Assembly: GCA_900074885.1 (NCBI GenBank)
Contig: FJUW01000057.1
Coordinates: 1,891 to 44,549 of the forward strand
Direction of reading: 5' to 3'
Length of the DNA: 42,659 bases
Origin: Rhynchosporium graminicola
Lineage: Eukaryota; Ascomycota; Leotiomycetes; Helotiales; Ploettnerulaceae
The notes below the pieces were generated by a model. That model was not told the DNA's origin. It saw nothing but the letters and a program-made list of their open reading frames with translations, and ran no database searches. A program made the position numbers and the translations under genes. This document shows positions 1 through 11,009 of this stretch, one piece after another; positions within the stretch are counted from its first letter, which is position 1, and the number at the start of each line of letters is the position of its first letter.

Positions 1-183
1 ATTATAGTAGGAGTTAGGGAGCTTAACTCGGACGAGGCGTTATCGCGAGTACTCTCTACTATAGAGAGAGGTAGGTTATAGCGAGTATTACGAGTCGCCG
101 AAGAATAGGAGGTAGAGGGAGTCGGAGAACCGGTAGTCGATTTATCGGACTTAGGTTACTTCGGTTTAGGTGCTATTCTTTAA
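1..183 (+). pseudogene. C-terminal end of an unidentified plus-strand protein, mutated
   Basis: A frame open at the window edge runs 60 codons to a TAA at 181-183. It has two internal TAG codons (79 and 106) that read naturally as former Gln. The peptide is charged and coherent: it contains SDEALSRVLSTIERGR and ends DLGYFGLGAIL. After the stop the translation loses all coherence, so I take 181-183 as the true end. The following 360 bases lead into element E1, which suggests this is the tail of a transposon ORF inserted in E1. I do not recognise the family. It is not an obvious copia RNase H or gypsy chromodomain end. Confidence 0.4.
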
Positions 184-545
184 GTTTATACTTAGTATAG
201 GCCTTCTCTGTATAGCGTAGTCTCCTGCGTTTAGTAGCTCTAGGTATAGAGGTATAATATAAGTAGATATTTATTATCTTCCTAGACGTAGGTAAAAGAG
301 TTATAGATAATATAACGCTTACTCTAGAAAGGTCTTAAAACTACCTGAGTAATAAGACCTTATAATACTATGAATATAAAGTAGTAAGAATCACTTGAGA
401 ATCTATAACTAAGGAGTAAAGAAGTAGAGAGAGAAGGGAAATATATATATGAAAAGGGGCCCCTAAACTCTACTCGTGTAATCTCGCTTAGCAGTACGTG
501 TTTCTACTAATAGGGAGAAACCTCCAAACCTGACTAGTCGTCATA
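184..545. other. Non-coding 3' flank, possibly an LTR
   Basis: No reading frame is visible here. A purine-rich run at about 243-250 followed by TATAATATAAG resembles a polypurine tract plus a RIP-mutated LTR start (TG to TA). The segment ends at about 542 in CGTCA, just where homology to elements E2 and E3 begins. A 3' LTR of a plus-strand element ending near 542-545 would fit, but its partner lies outside the window. Confidence 0.25.
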
Positions 546-2300
546 ATATTAGTACTTAGCGATATTAGGTAAATATAGCTAATCTGATTAATAAAATATT
601 TAGCTAATTCTATATTAATCTTAAGATCTAGGTAATTAGATAATAGTAAAACCCGAGATCTATTAATTTATTTCTATTATTCCTATATCTTTAGGTCCTA
701 TTTCTTATAGCTAAGGATATCAGCTTTAATATTATCTTTACTAAGTATATATATAATTTGAAAGTTAAATTCGGATAGGAATTCTATTTATCTAGCTTAT
801 TTACTAGTTAGGACTTTAATAGTTATAAAGTATTCTAAGGATCGATAGTCTATATACGCTGATATAGTATTATATTAATATAAGTTTAGGTCTCTATTTT
901 CGGAAAGACTTAATAATAGCATATAATTCCTTATTATAGATCTCTTAGTTTAGTTCGTATCTATTAAGAATATAAGAGTAGAATCTAATTAAGTACTACT
1001 AGTTATCTTTATATAATTAGAAGATAACTCTAGCTATTATACTATTAGAGGTATTAGTTTCTAGCTTAGTCTATAAGTCTAGGTCGAAATAATATAGTTT
1101 CTATACTAATAGTAGCTATTACTATAGCTTATTAAAGGATTTCTTATAATTATTAGTAAAATTCTATAGTACTATAAGCCAGGTAAATATTAAGAGAGAT
1201 CTAGTAATAAGGCCGAAATTCCGAATAAATTAATAGTAGAAACTATAGAATCCTAAGAAGGATTTTATAACTATTATTATTTTAGGGTACTTCTAGTCTA
1301 CTAATAGTACTACCTTCTCAGGATCTAGCTCGATTCTGTTAGTAGTAATAATACATCTAAGGTATTTCGTTCGAGTAACGTGGAATTCGCTTTTCTTAAT
1401 ATCTACTTAAAGTTCGATATCTATTAAGCATTATAGTACTAATTTAATATATTCTTCGTATTCTTAGAGAGTTTCTAAGTATATAAGAATATTATCTAGA
1501 TAAGCTATATATAAATCGTCTAAGTAGTCTAATAGAATATTATTTATATATCGTTAGTATATACTAGATCTATTATAGAGCTTAAAAAGTAATGCCTTAT
1601 ATTTATAGGATCCGAAGCGAGTTCGGAAGGTAGTATACTTCTCTAAATCGAGGTCTATATAGATACGATTAAATATTACTCGGATATCTAGTTTAATAAA
1701 AACTATAGCTTTAGATATATAGGTTAAGAGCTTATCGATCCTAGGTATTAGGTATGAATCCTTTCGAGTGATCGTATTAAGCTTACGATAGTCGATATAG
1801 AAGCGTAAGCTTTTATTAGCCTTCTTAACAAATAGTATAAGTAATACAAAGGGACTTTAGCTAGATTCGATAAATCTCTTATCTAGGTTCTTTATAAGGT
1901 ACTCTTTAGTTACTTATAGTTCTTTTATAAAGTACTAATATAAGAGCGAATATATACTAAGTAATAGTTCTTCTAAAATGATTTTATAATTATATAAGTA
2001 ATATAGCGGAAGAATATTAGAATCTCGCTTAGAAAAGGCTTCCTTGAGAGTATAGTACTATTCTAGTAGCTTTTCGGATATAAGTTGTTTAGTATTGAGA
2101 TCCTTAGAGGAGTTATTATCTAGATAATCTTATAAGATATAATCTATCTTATAAATACTAATAAAGAATAATTCGGAACTTTCGCGTTTTATATTAAAAT
2201 AAAAAGCTATAGTATTAATTTAGTAAATCGGAACTAGTTTCTAGATCCTTAAAGATCGAGAGGTATACTTATAGTAGGGTTTTAGCGCGAGTATCTTTCT
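546..2300 (-). pseudogene. E1 pol: reverse transcriptase and RNase H remnant
   Basis: The minus-strand translation gives a Ty3/gypsy reverse transcriptase. The catalytic box reads YLDNILIY at about 1480-1505, where the family has YLDD; the second Asp is Asn, a G-to-A change. Downstream (towards 546) come the thumb and RNase H, including a segment like FLGFYSFYQLI, the usual gypsy FLGFxNFYRRFI stretch. Many TAA/TAG codons fall at expected Gln or Trp positions. The frame stops matching its family at about 546, so integrase is absent. It is not functional. Confidence 0.8.
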
Positions 2301-3106
2301 CGATAATTTCGAAGCGGAAAAGGGTTCGGATTCCTTAGTAATAAGCAGGAATAAGTTAAATAGTAAAGATAATATATTAATATACTATATTATTATTATT
2401 TAGTATAATTAGTATTAGTCTAGCTAGTTTATAGCTAGGTCTCGCGCGTTAGTATTAATTTAGTAAGATCAATTAATATTAGGTTTACGAAGCGATAAAG
2501 TTATAATTATCTTCTTATTATATTAGAAGGTAGCTAGATAGCGTTCTAACTATAATAACTTATAGTAAAGCGTATCGATTTTAACTTAGAACTATTATAT
2601 CTATTTAATACTAATAATTATATCTTATTATCCTAAATCGAGAAGAATAAAAGAGTAGTTATAAATACGCTTACTATTAATAGAAAAGTATAAACATATA
2701 AAATAGATAATATAGGTTCTAATAGACTATTAGAAACCACGTATTAGAACAGAATAGGGTAGTAGCTCGATTTTAATACTAAGGGCCTCTAATAATCGTC
2801 CGGTAAGAGTGCGGTTAATAAATAGTTATCTATTCGCTCTAGTATCGATTAAGCTATTTATAGAGACTCTTAGTCTATTTATACTAATTATAGTCGGGTA
2901 TATAAATTGCTTATCTCTTATCAGGGAGTTAAGATTAAGATTATAGAGGTTATACTTATATAGACTTAGGAAAGAGTTTTTACTTAAGCCTTATCGTTTC
3001 TCTCTTATATCGATCTAGATCTAGAAAGTATATCTTCTATTATTTCCTTAGTCGATCCTTTCTCTTTTAGAAATTTATTAATTAATTATATCTTAGGCGA
3101 GTTAAG

Positions 3107-3148
3107 GTAGTTTAGCTTAATATAGCCGGGCTATCTATAACTATAATA
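3107..3148 (-). other. RIP-destroyed gag CCHC zinc knuckle (E1)
   Basis: The minus-strand translation shows Y-x2-Y-x4-Y-x4-Y with the conserved PG before the former His. The ancestral form in this family is C-x2-C-x4-H-x4-C. The same site in E2 lies at 37951-37992 and shows the same four substitutions. Confidence 0.85.
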
Positions 3149-3965
3149 CTTAAGAGTATTACTAATCGAGGTAGCAGGGCGTTTTAGCGCGGAAGGAGTA
3201 CTAGCTTATACTAGGGTAGAGATACGTACGTATAATACAGGAGTATTTTATCGAGGGGCTAAGCTTAAGGACTAGTAAGGAATAGAACTAGAAATAGTTA
3301 TAGTAGTAATAGTAGGCTTATAGTACTATATCTGGATAATAGCTTTCTGAGGATAAGTATATTCTGAGTTATAATAGCGCTTAATATTAAAAGAGAGTAA
3401 GGATCTAACTATAGAAGCGTAATCCTTATTCTATATAAGTTTAATAATAATAGTTAAAGTATATAAGGATAATATAATCCTATTCTATATATAAAAGAAC
3501 TACTCTTTCTTTTTAATTTTGCTTTAGATAATAGTACTTTGAAATCGACTATAGAACTTAGCGAAAGTCTCGCGAGTATAGCTAAGTTATTATATTTATA
3601 AGTAATAAAAGGTATTATAATAGTTATCTTCTTCTAAATTAGTAAGGAAGTTCTCTTCTAATAAGGAGATCATTTTATTACTAGTCTTAAACTTATTAGC
3701 GAGATATTAGAGCGTAAGATACTCTTTAGTTAATCTAATAACTATTCCTCATATAAGGAAGCGCCGAGAGAGGTCCGTAGGATAGTAGTCGGCGTTTATA
3801 GCTAGCTAGTCTCGTATCGATACTCTCTACTAGAGGAAGATAAGGTCTAATCTATTATCTATAGGCAGGATTTTCTTAGTAAGATAAGATTTCTTAGGAT
3901 ATAACTCTACTGATTCGGCGCTAGAAAAGGGCGATAGTTTATTAGAATTAGTATCCTCTCTCTTA

Positions 3966-3970
3966 TTAAT
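3966..3970. repeat. Target-site duplication TTAAT, left copy (copia)
   Basis: TTAAT at 3966-3970 abuts the 5' LTR of the copia element and is repeated at 11010-11014 directly after the 3' LTR. Five base pairs is the usual length for LTR retrotransposons. Confidence 0.9.
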
Positions 3971-4156
3971 TGTTGCGAGGATATGGGTCTTGGCATGGAT
4001 CAGGTGACTGTAGTCACGTGCATAGTCCGTGCGGATATTCCTAGATAATATCTTCTGTCGACTCTCTATAGTAATTAGTATTATAATGCAACTAATATTA
4101 TTCACACGATTACTACCTCTATGCCTTACTCTGAAGATCAACGTAACCTTGCGATA
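3971..4156 (+). repeat. 5' LTR of the copia element
   Basis: The LTR starts TGTTGCGAGG and ends GCGATA, probably GCGACA before mutation, so the ends form a short inverted repeat. It differs from the 3' LTR at about ten positions. Nine are C/T or G/A differences, eight of them in CpA or TpG context; one is a transversion near the end. It contains a perfect inverted repeat (GTGACT and AGTCAC, 4004-4017) overlapping CACGTG at 4015-4020, possible promoter elements in U3. Confidence 0.92.
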
Positions 4157-4167
4157 GGTTAAGCCCC
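4157..4167 (+). other. Primer-binding site of the copia element
   Basis: GGTTAAGCCCC directly follows the 5' LTR, where minus-strand DNA synthesis is primed by a tRNA. It resembles the GGTTATGAGCCC type of PBS found in other copia elements, with small differences. The priming tRNA is not certain. Confidence 0.55.
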
Positions 4168-4375
4168 GATAGCCAGAAGTAGAGTAATACTTAAAGAAGC
4201 AGTAGTACTATGATTCTTAATAGTAAGCGTCGAACTGTTTCTTAGTACTAAGGGTAGAGATTCAAGTTGCGAGCTTCCGATTAAGGTATAGTATACGCGT
4301 ATAGTCAGTTAAACTAGCGCGTCTTTCTATAGTAAATATAGTCGCGCAGAGTGCTAGTGGAGAGAGTTCTTCAGC

Positions 4376-5770
4376 TGTCGCACTTACGCTACTATCATTG
4401 GAAGAAGTCGAAGAAGTATACTCCGATAACTCTAGCTCTATTGAAGAGATACTATAAACAAGCTATATAGTACTTAATACTCGTACTCGTATAGTAGTCA
4501 AAGTCGACGATTCCGAAATTATCGCATCTCGAGGTGCAGAGTCTTCCGCGCTAGCGCCGGAACCTACCTAAGTCCCTAGGACTTAAAATATACCCGATTT
4601 ACCTCCTACAGACGCTAATTCGACGTCCTAGGACTATCTAGAGGAGGATCCGGAAGACCCGGAATCGGAACCTATTACTACGACTACGCTAGAGCTATAT
4701 AAACGCAAGAAGATAAGTAGCTCTATATCTTTGAACTTAGCAGATAGCTATAAGCTCAAGGGAGAAGAGAACTAAACGGAATAGAGAGATAAAGTACTAA
4801 ATATTACTAAAACTAATAGAATCAGTAAGTTTCTTAACGTTAAATCTCGTGACTACGTGCCTAAAGAGGTAGACGAATAGGACAATAAGGTCGACGATAA
4901 AGCCCTTAAGAAGTAGTAAGATTAGGAGTCTAGAGAGAGTTAAATGAAGCTAGTAATCACGCTAAATTGCAAGGCCGGACCTCTCGCGTATATAACTAGT
5001 AAAACTATCGCATTAGATATATAGGAGGCCTTATAGGCGCAGTACGAAGGAGGTGGCAATATACTAGTGTATAACGTTATATAAGATTATATTAAGCTCT
5101 AGTATAATGATTTCAACTTCTTAGAGAAGTTTATTATCGCTTTTAAGCTCTTAATTATTAAATTAGAGACTTTAATAATAGCTCTACCTCCGGTATAGTA
5201 TCTAATCATATTTATTGCTATAGTTTCAGAGAAGTAGCTTATATAAGCTGAAAGATAACGTTCTCTCTTAAGAGTTTCTTCTAGTAATAACCTAGATACG
5301 ACTAAGAAGGCTAAATTAGGAGTGACTTTAGTTAGTTTAATCGAAGATATTACTAACGAGGTAAGAGCGAGTGACTCTACCGGAAAGATAGCAGGTTAAG
5401 CTCTATATAGTAATAAGTCTATACCTAAGAAAGGAAGCGGCGGAGGAGCTACTAAGCCGGCTAGTAAGGATACTAGGCCGACTTATAAGTATTATAAATA
5501 GACGTCGCTAAAGCATACTCTAGAGAACTATTTTATTATTAATAAATAGAAGAAGAAGGAGTTTAAGGAGAAGTCTAGAAAGAAGTAGATCCCGCATGCC
5601 GAATAGCTAAAGAAGAAGGAGGGAGAGAGTAAGACTAATAAGACTAATAAGAAGAAGACTAGTAGTAGAAAGAAGAAGGATAACGATTCCGATGATAGTA
5701 GTATCTTCGGCGCAGCCCTTTTACTATATTTCCTTACTATTACGGCTTCTATAGCTATATTCTCTTACTA
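4376..5770 (+). pseudogene. Copia gag remnant
   Basis: A plus-strand frame with TAA/TAG codons runs from about 4376 (possible start region not resolved) to the protease at 5781. The first part is acidic and Pro/Thr rich (for example PEDPESEPITTTT). The capsid-like middle includes YNDFNFLEKFIIAFK at about 5100-5150. A former zinc knuckle follows at about 5488-5545 with Tyr for Cys (YKYYKQT, with LENYFI at its end), then a very Lys-rich tail typical of nucleic-acid binding. It would package the element RNA in virus-like particles. It is non-functional. Confidence 0.65.
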
Positions 5771-5780
5771 TAATAAGTCA

Positions 5781-7680
5781 CGATAGCTCTTTAATACCGG
5801 CGCTACGGAGTATATATCTAACGACCTTTCTAAATTTACCTTATATACGCTAAAAGATAACTTACCCTATATACTTACTATTAATAGGCCGTTACGCCCT
5901 ACCGGGATTAGAAGTTATACGATTAAGGCGATAAAGACTAATAGTATAGTACGCATATTAGAGTATTATAATATACTATATATCCCGTAGTCTCTAGTCT
6001 GCCTATACTCCGGTTCTAAATTGAATAAATTAGGAGGTTATTTGCGTAGTTCTGTTCTCTATATATCTAAGGAGAAGGAGATCTATATAATTAATAAGAA
6101 TCTATTTATTATTAAAGAAGAGACGACATCCGGAACAGAGTACGCTAGCATTCCGGGTTTAAGCTTACCTGCAGTAGTAGAGTAAGCTATAGTCGATATA
6201 GAGCTTTAGTATAGACGTATATATCACGCTAGCTTTAATGTAGTTCGACGCACTTAATCTATAGTTACTAGTATGAAGTTTATAGAGCTTAAGACTAGTA
6301 GAACTCGCCTTTACGTACTATATGAGAAAGGCCGACCTATTCGGAAGGTTAATAAGGTGTCGGCACGTGCACGACCTACTAGATCGATAGATAAAATCCA
6401 TATAGATATAGTATACCTTAAACCTAAGGGTCTGAATAGTCACTCTTACGCCTCTATCTTCTTATGCGCTTATTCGACTAGAAAGTGGGCTTTTACTTAC
6501 GCTAAGAAGTCAGATATATACCTAGCTAATTAAAAGCTAATTAAGTTAGCTGAAATATAGTATTACTATAAAATTAAGATATAGAGATATAATAGGAGTA
6601 AGGAGTACTCTCTCTCTTAGATGAAAGAGCTTACTAACTACCTTAGAATACTACTAGAGGAGTCTACTCCGTATACTCTAGAGTAAGATAGAAGAGCTAA
6701 ACGCTCTATACGTACGATTATCGAGAAAGTACGTATAGTTATAGTGGACTAGAATATACCTGACTATATATAGCCGGAAATTCTACTCGCCTGCATATAT
6801 ATCGCTAACTTTACCTCTACTTCTAGAGTAGAAGGGAAGACTCCTTTTAAGTACTTCTAGGACGATATTAAACTAGGGGTAAACTATACTCTTTTTATTA
6901 AGTATCTTCGTGTATTAGGATATCCTATCTTCATACTAATTAATAAGGAGAAGAGAGTCTAGAGCTATAAGGTAGCTCCTAGAGCTAAAAAGGGTATTCT
7001 AGTGGGATTTGAAGGTTATAATATCTATAGATACCTAGTTAATAGAAAGGTAGTTCGTACCTCTTATCTATGATTTAATAAAGATAGTTTAGTTATAGAA
7101 CCTTACGAAGAAGACGCTATAATAGTACCTTAAACTAGGGGTAATAATTCTATCGATACTTTAAGTCAAAATTAAGACGTCGAGGTTACTAGCGCTACTA
7201 CTCCTAATATAGGTATTATAAGCTAAGATAAGGATTCCGAAGTCGAAATCGATAGTACGGAAGATACTAAGTCTATAGTTAAGGACGAAGTTCTAGTACT
7301 AGAGGTCGATATTCCGGAGTAAATCATTATATAAAAGAAGTATAATAGGCCTCCTGGATCTAAGAACTATATGCCGGAGTACGTCCCTAGAGCTACACGC
7401 TCTAGCCGTAATAATCCGACTCTAATTTCGACGCCTAAGGTAACCCCGGAACTAAATAATAGCTACTCTTATGCTGTCTCTCTATTAGAAGAAGTACTAG
7501 AGAGTACTAGTTAGTATCGACTCGCCTTTCATACGACTTAAGAAGAGTCTCTATTCTTAGATAATCCGACTACTTTAGATCAGGCTATAAAGAGAGCTAA
7601 TTAGCTAGAATAGAAGAAGGCGATTATTAAGGAATACCGATCTCTTAAAGAGAAGTCGACTTAGAAGACTATAAGTCGCT
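5781..7680 (+). pseudogene. Copia protease and integrase remnant
   Basis: The protease active site reads LFNTGATEYIS at 5787-5820; copia proteases have DTGATxHI, so the catalytic Asp is Asn and His is Tyr. The integrase zinc region (RRIYHASFN, about 6212) is followed by the catalytic core. A clean open piece at 6273-6533 contains the core opening IHIDIV at about 6400 and TRKWAF, matching the copia IHxDxxGP and TRxxWV pattern. The later core and the GKxP-type C-terminal part continue to about 7100 with TAA/TAG codons. It would integrate the cDNA. The mutations exclude activity. Confidence 0.8.
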
Positions 7681-8551
7681 CTGATATGCTAAAAGGGTGC
7701 AGAGTACTAGGTTCTCGTCTAGTTTTCAAGACTAAGAGAGATATAGACAGCAAAATCAATAAATATAAGGTCAGATTTATAGTCTAAGGTTATACGTAAC
7801 GTTTTAGTCACGATTACGATCAGACGTATACTAGAGTCTATAAATCTTCTACTTAGAAGATAAGCTTAGCAGTTGCAGCGGAGTACGACTTAGAAGTCGA
7901 ATAGTTTAATATAGTAATAGTATTCTTATATAGTAAAGCCGATACCTAGATATATATCAAATTGCTGCTATTTTATAGATAATTTGGGCGTAGACTTATA
8001 GACGATAAATATATACTCTTACTAAAGGCTCTGTATAGTCTAAAGCAGTCTCCACGTCTCTAGTAAGAGACCTTACGTAAGGAGTTCGGTATTATCGACT
8101 TTATACCTTTATAAACTGATAATTGCGTATATATTAACCGAGAAACTAGAATAATTATTATTACTTATGTCGACGATTTTCTAGTTATCTCAAAGGCTGG
8201 AATAGCTCTTGAAGAGCTTAAGAAGAAGATTCTCACTATATTCGATATTCTACTAGCTGGACTAGCTAAATACTTCCTTAGCGTCAGAATTATACGTAAT
8301 AGAGAGAAGAAGACGATTTCTCTTTACTAAGATACGTATATCGATAAGATATTAGATCGATTTGGAATAACTAACTGCAAGAGCGCTAATACGCCCTTTA
8401 CTACTAGTTCAGAGGTTTCTATAGTTAAATTCAAGGGAGTAGCTACTCTATAAGAAATTAAGCTATATTAATAGCTTTGCGGTAGTTTATAGTACCTAGC
8501 TTATACTCGCTAGGATATACTATACTACTGCTCTATACTATTATAATTTCT
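7093..8551 (+). repeat. Tandem duplication, copy 1 (copy 2 at 8553-10011)
   Basis: Bases 7093-8551 match 8553-10011 at an offset of 1,460 with only two differences seen (near 7166 and 7475). The junction is one N at 8552. Near identity inside an element whose own LTRs differ at about ten of 186 sites argues for an assembly join error or a very recent duplication. Confidence 0.92.
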
Positions 8552-10011
8552 NTTATAGAACCTTACGAAGAAGACGCTATAATAGTACCTTAAACTAGGG
8601 GTAATAATTCTATCGATACTTTAAGTAAAAATTAAGACGTCGAGGTTACTAGCGCTACTACTCCTAATATAGGTATTATAAGCTAAGATAAGGATTCCGA
8701 AGTCGAAATCGATAGTACGGAAGATACTAAGTCTATAGTTAAGGACGAAGTTCTAGTACTAGAGGTCGATATTCCGGAGTAAATCATTATATAAAAGAAG
8801 TATAATAGGCCTCCTGGATCTAAGAACTATATGCCGGAGTACGTCCCTAGAGCTACACGCTCTAGCCGTAATAATCCGACTCTAATTTCGACGCCTAAGG
8901 TAACCCCGGAACTAAATAATAGCTACTCTTATGCTATCTCTCTATTAGAAGAAGTACTAGAGAGTACTAGTTAGTATCGACTCGCCTTTCATACGACTTA
9001 AGAAGAGTCTCTATTCTTAGATAATCCGACTACTTTAGATCAGGCTATAAAGAGAGCTAATTAGCTAGAATAGAAGAAGGCGATTATTAAGGAATACCGA
9101 TCTCTTAAAGAGAAGTCGACTTAGAAGACTATAAGTCGCTCTGATATGCTAAAAGGGTGCAGAGTACTAGGTTCTCGTCTAGTTTTCAAGACTAAGAGAG
9201 ATATAGACAGCAAAATCAATAAATATAAGGTCAGATTTATAGTCTAAGGTTATACGTAACGTTTTAGTCACGATTACGATCAGACGTATACTAGAGTCTA
9301 TAAATCTTCTACTTAGAAGATAAGCTTAGCAGTTGCAGCGGAGTACGACTTAGAAGTCGAATAGTTTAATATAGTAATAGTATTCTTATATAGTAAAGCC
9401 GATACCTAGATATATATCAAATTGCTGCTATTTTATAGATAATTTGGGCGTAGACTTATAGACGATAAATATATACTCTTACTAAAGGCTCTGTATAGTC
9501 TAAAGCAGTCTCCACGTCTCTAGTAAGAGACCTTACGTAAGGAGTTCGGTATTATCGACTTTATACCTTTATAAACTGATAATTGCGTATATATTAACCG
9601 AGAAACTAGAATAATTATTATTACTTATGTCGACGATTTTCTAGTTATCTCAAAGGCTGGAATAGCTCTTGAAGAGCTTAAGAAGAAGATTCTCACTATA
9701 TTCGATATTCTACTAGCTGGACTAGCTAAATACTTCCTTAGCGTCAGAATTATACGTAATAGAGAGAAGAAGACGATTTCTCTTTACTAAGATACGTATA
9801 TCGATAAGATATTAGATCGATTTGGAATAACTAACTGCAAGAGCGCTAATACGCCCTTTACTACTAGTTCAGAGGTTTCTATAGTTAAATTCAAGGGAGT
9901 AGCTACTCTATAAGAAATTAAGCTATATTAATAGCTTTGCGGTAGTTTATAGTACCTAGCTTATACTCGCTAGGATATACTATACTACTGCTCTATACTA
10001 TTATAATTTCT
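7680..10011 (+). pseudogene. Copia reverse transcriptase remnant, present twice
   Basis: RT motifs occur in both copies of the internal duplication: ALYSLKQSPR (family ALYGLKQSPR) and the catalytic box YVDDF at 8166-8180 and again at 9626-9640. The catalytic Asp pair survives, although in-frame TAA/TAG codons kill the frame. The second copy continues smoothly into RNase H after 10011, while the first ends abruptly at the N. This indicates that the duplication is an insertion into one original RT, not two genes. Confidence 0.85.
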
Positions 10012-10239
10012 GATAAATCTATTACCTTAATACCTTGCGAGCGCTAAGAGAGTACTTACGTACTTATAAGGTACGAAGTATTACGCTACGACTTACAGAG
10101 GAGACGTTACCGATAGAGAGAAGATGAAATTAAGAGGTTTCTGCGACTCTAATTAGGCTAGTAACCGAATCGATAGAGTATCGTATACCGGAGTATATTT
10201 CTTCCTTACAGGAGGTATTTTCTCAGCTATTTCAAAGCG

Positions 10240-10620
10240 ATAGATTACTATAGCTCTTGCCTCTATAGAAGCAGAGTATATAGCTATATACGCCTTTACT
10301 AGAGAAGCATTATAGATACGCTAAGTACTAAAGGAGCTAGGCTATAATAAGCTAGACTCTAGGAGTATAGAGATATAGTGCGATAATCAGGGAGCTTTAT
10401 CTCTATCGGAGAACTCTGAATTATACTAACGTACTAAGTATATCGATATCAAATTCCACTACTTTCGCTAGGAGGTCGCTAGAGGTTATTTAGACCCTTA
10501 GTATATACCCTTAAAAGAGAACGCGGCAGATAGTTTCACTGAACTACTTAGCCTATAAGACCTTAAAGCCTTTATAGTAATACTGAATATAACTGTTTTA
10601 TACTTAGAATAAGAGGTATA
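10240..10620 (+). pseudogene. Copia RNase H remnant
   Basis: SIEAEYIA at about 10262-10285 matches the copia SSTEAEYxAL box. It is followed by NQGALSL and TKYIDIKFHYFRQE at about 10435-10475 (family KHIDIRYHFIRE), then YIPLKENAADSFTELL. It degrades the RNA of the RNA/DNA hybrid during reverse transcription. Stops are TAA/TAG. The recognisable coding part ends at about 10560; a short 3' untranslated stretch leads to the polypurine tract. Confidence 0.85.
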
Positions 10621-10814
10621 GATATTAATCAGGAAGGCAGACTATCTTAAAGGAATTACAGAACCTAGGGTTTATCTAGTTCACGTGATATCGAGGTATA
10701 GTTCTAGTCTCTAGGGGTATTACTATACGTACGCATACGATAGTATAATCGACTAATTATAGGAAATTAGATCACTCGTACCTATAGAAGTTACCGACTT
10801 TATAGTATCTCTAT

Positions 10815-10823
10815 AGAGGGGTA
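10815..10823 (+). other. Polypurine tract of the copia element
   Basis: AGAGGGGTA directly precedes the 3' LTR and would prime plus-strand DNA synthesis. Its position one base from the LTR supports the LTR start. Confidence 0.8.
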
Positions 10824-11009
10824 TGTTGCGAGGATATAGGTCTTAGCATGGATCAGGTGACTATAGTCACGTGCATAGTCCGTGCGGATATTCCTAGATA
10901 ATATCTTCTGTCGACTCTCCATAGTAATTAGTACTGCAATACAACTAATATCATTCACACGATTACTACCTCTATGCCTTACTCTGAAGATCAACGTAAC
11001 CTTCCGATA
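10824..11009 (+). repeat. 3' LTR of the copia element
   Basis: This is the 186-bp partner of 3971-4156. It starts TGTTGCGAGG, ends CCGATA, and is followed by the TTAAT duplication at 11010-11014. Short open minus-strand frames inside both LTRs are by-products of low stop density in the lightly mutated LTR and are not taken as genes. Confidence 0.92.

Larger units (their letters stand above)
2300..3970 (-). pseudogene. E1 gag (C-terminal part), zinc knuckle and protease remnant
   Basis: On the minus strand, capsid-like sequence (AINADYYPTDLSRRF at about 3780-3830) is followed by a CCHC zinc knuckle at 3107-3148. All four zinc ligands there read Tyr (spacing x2, x4, x4 preserved). Then comes an aspartic protease motif LIDTRAN at about 2838-2856, where the family has DTGAN or DSGAN. 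Cys-to-Tyr and His-to-Tyr at every ligand needs G-to-A and C-to-T changes, so it is direct evidence of mutation on both strands. The gag frame continues in phase into 11010-11760 once the copia insert is removed. Confidence 0.8.
3971..11009 (+). mobile_element. Ty1/copia retrotransposon inserted in E1 gag
   Basis: The element is bounded by two 186-bp LTRs and a TTAAT duplication. It shows PBS, gag, protease, integrase, RT, RNase H and polypurine tract in copia order (integrase before RT). As assembled it is 7,039 bp, but it contains a 1,460-bp near-perfect tandem duplication joined at a single N (8552). Without it the length is 5,579 bp, normal for copia. The coding part is RIP-mutated with many TAA/TAG codons; the LTRs are only lightly mutated. 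It cuts the E1 gag frame, which rejoins in phase without it, so it is younger than E1. Confidence 0.93.

Noticed and set aside
3830..4141. A minus-strand 103-codon open frame
   Set aside because: It joins the E1 gag end to the copia 5' LTR across the insertion site. A similar open piece occurs in the 3' LTR (10800-10994). It is a by-product of the insertion, not a gene.
7093..10011. True tandem amplification of the copia RT region
   Set aside because: The single N at the join, near identity and a normal element size after removal favour an assembly artefact; kept only as a finding.
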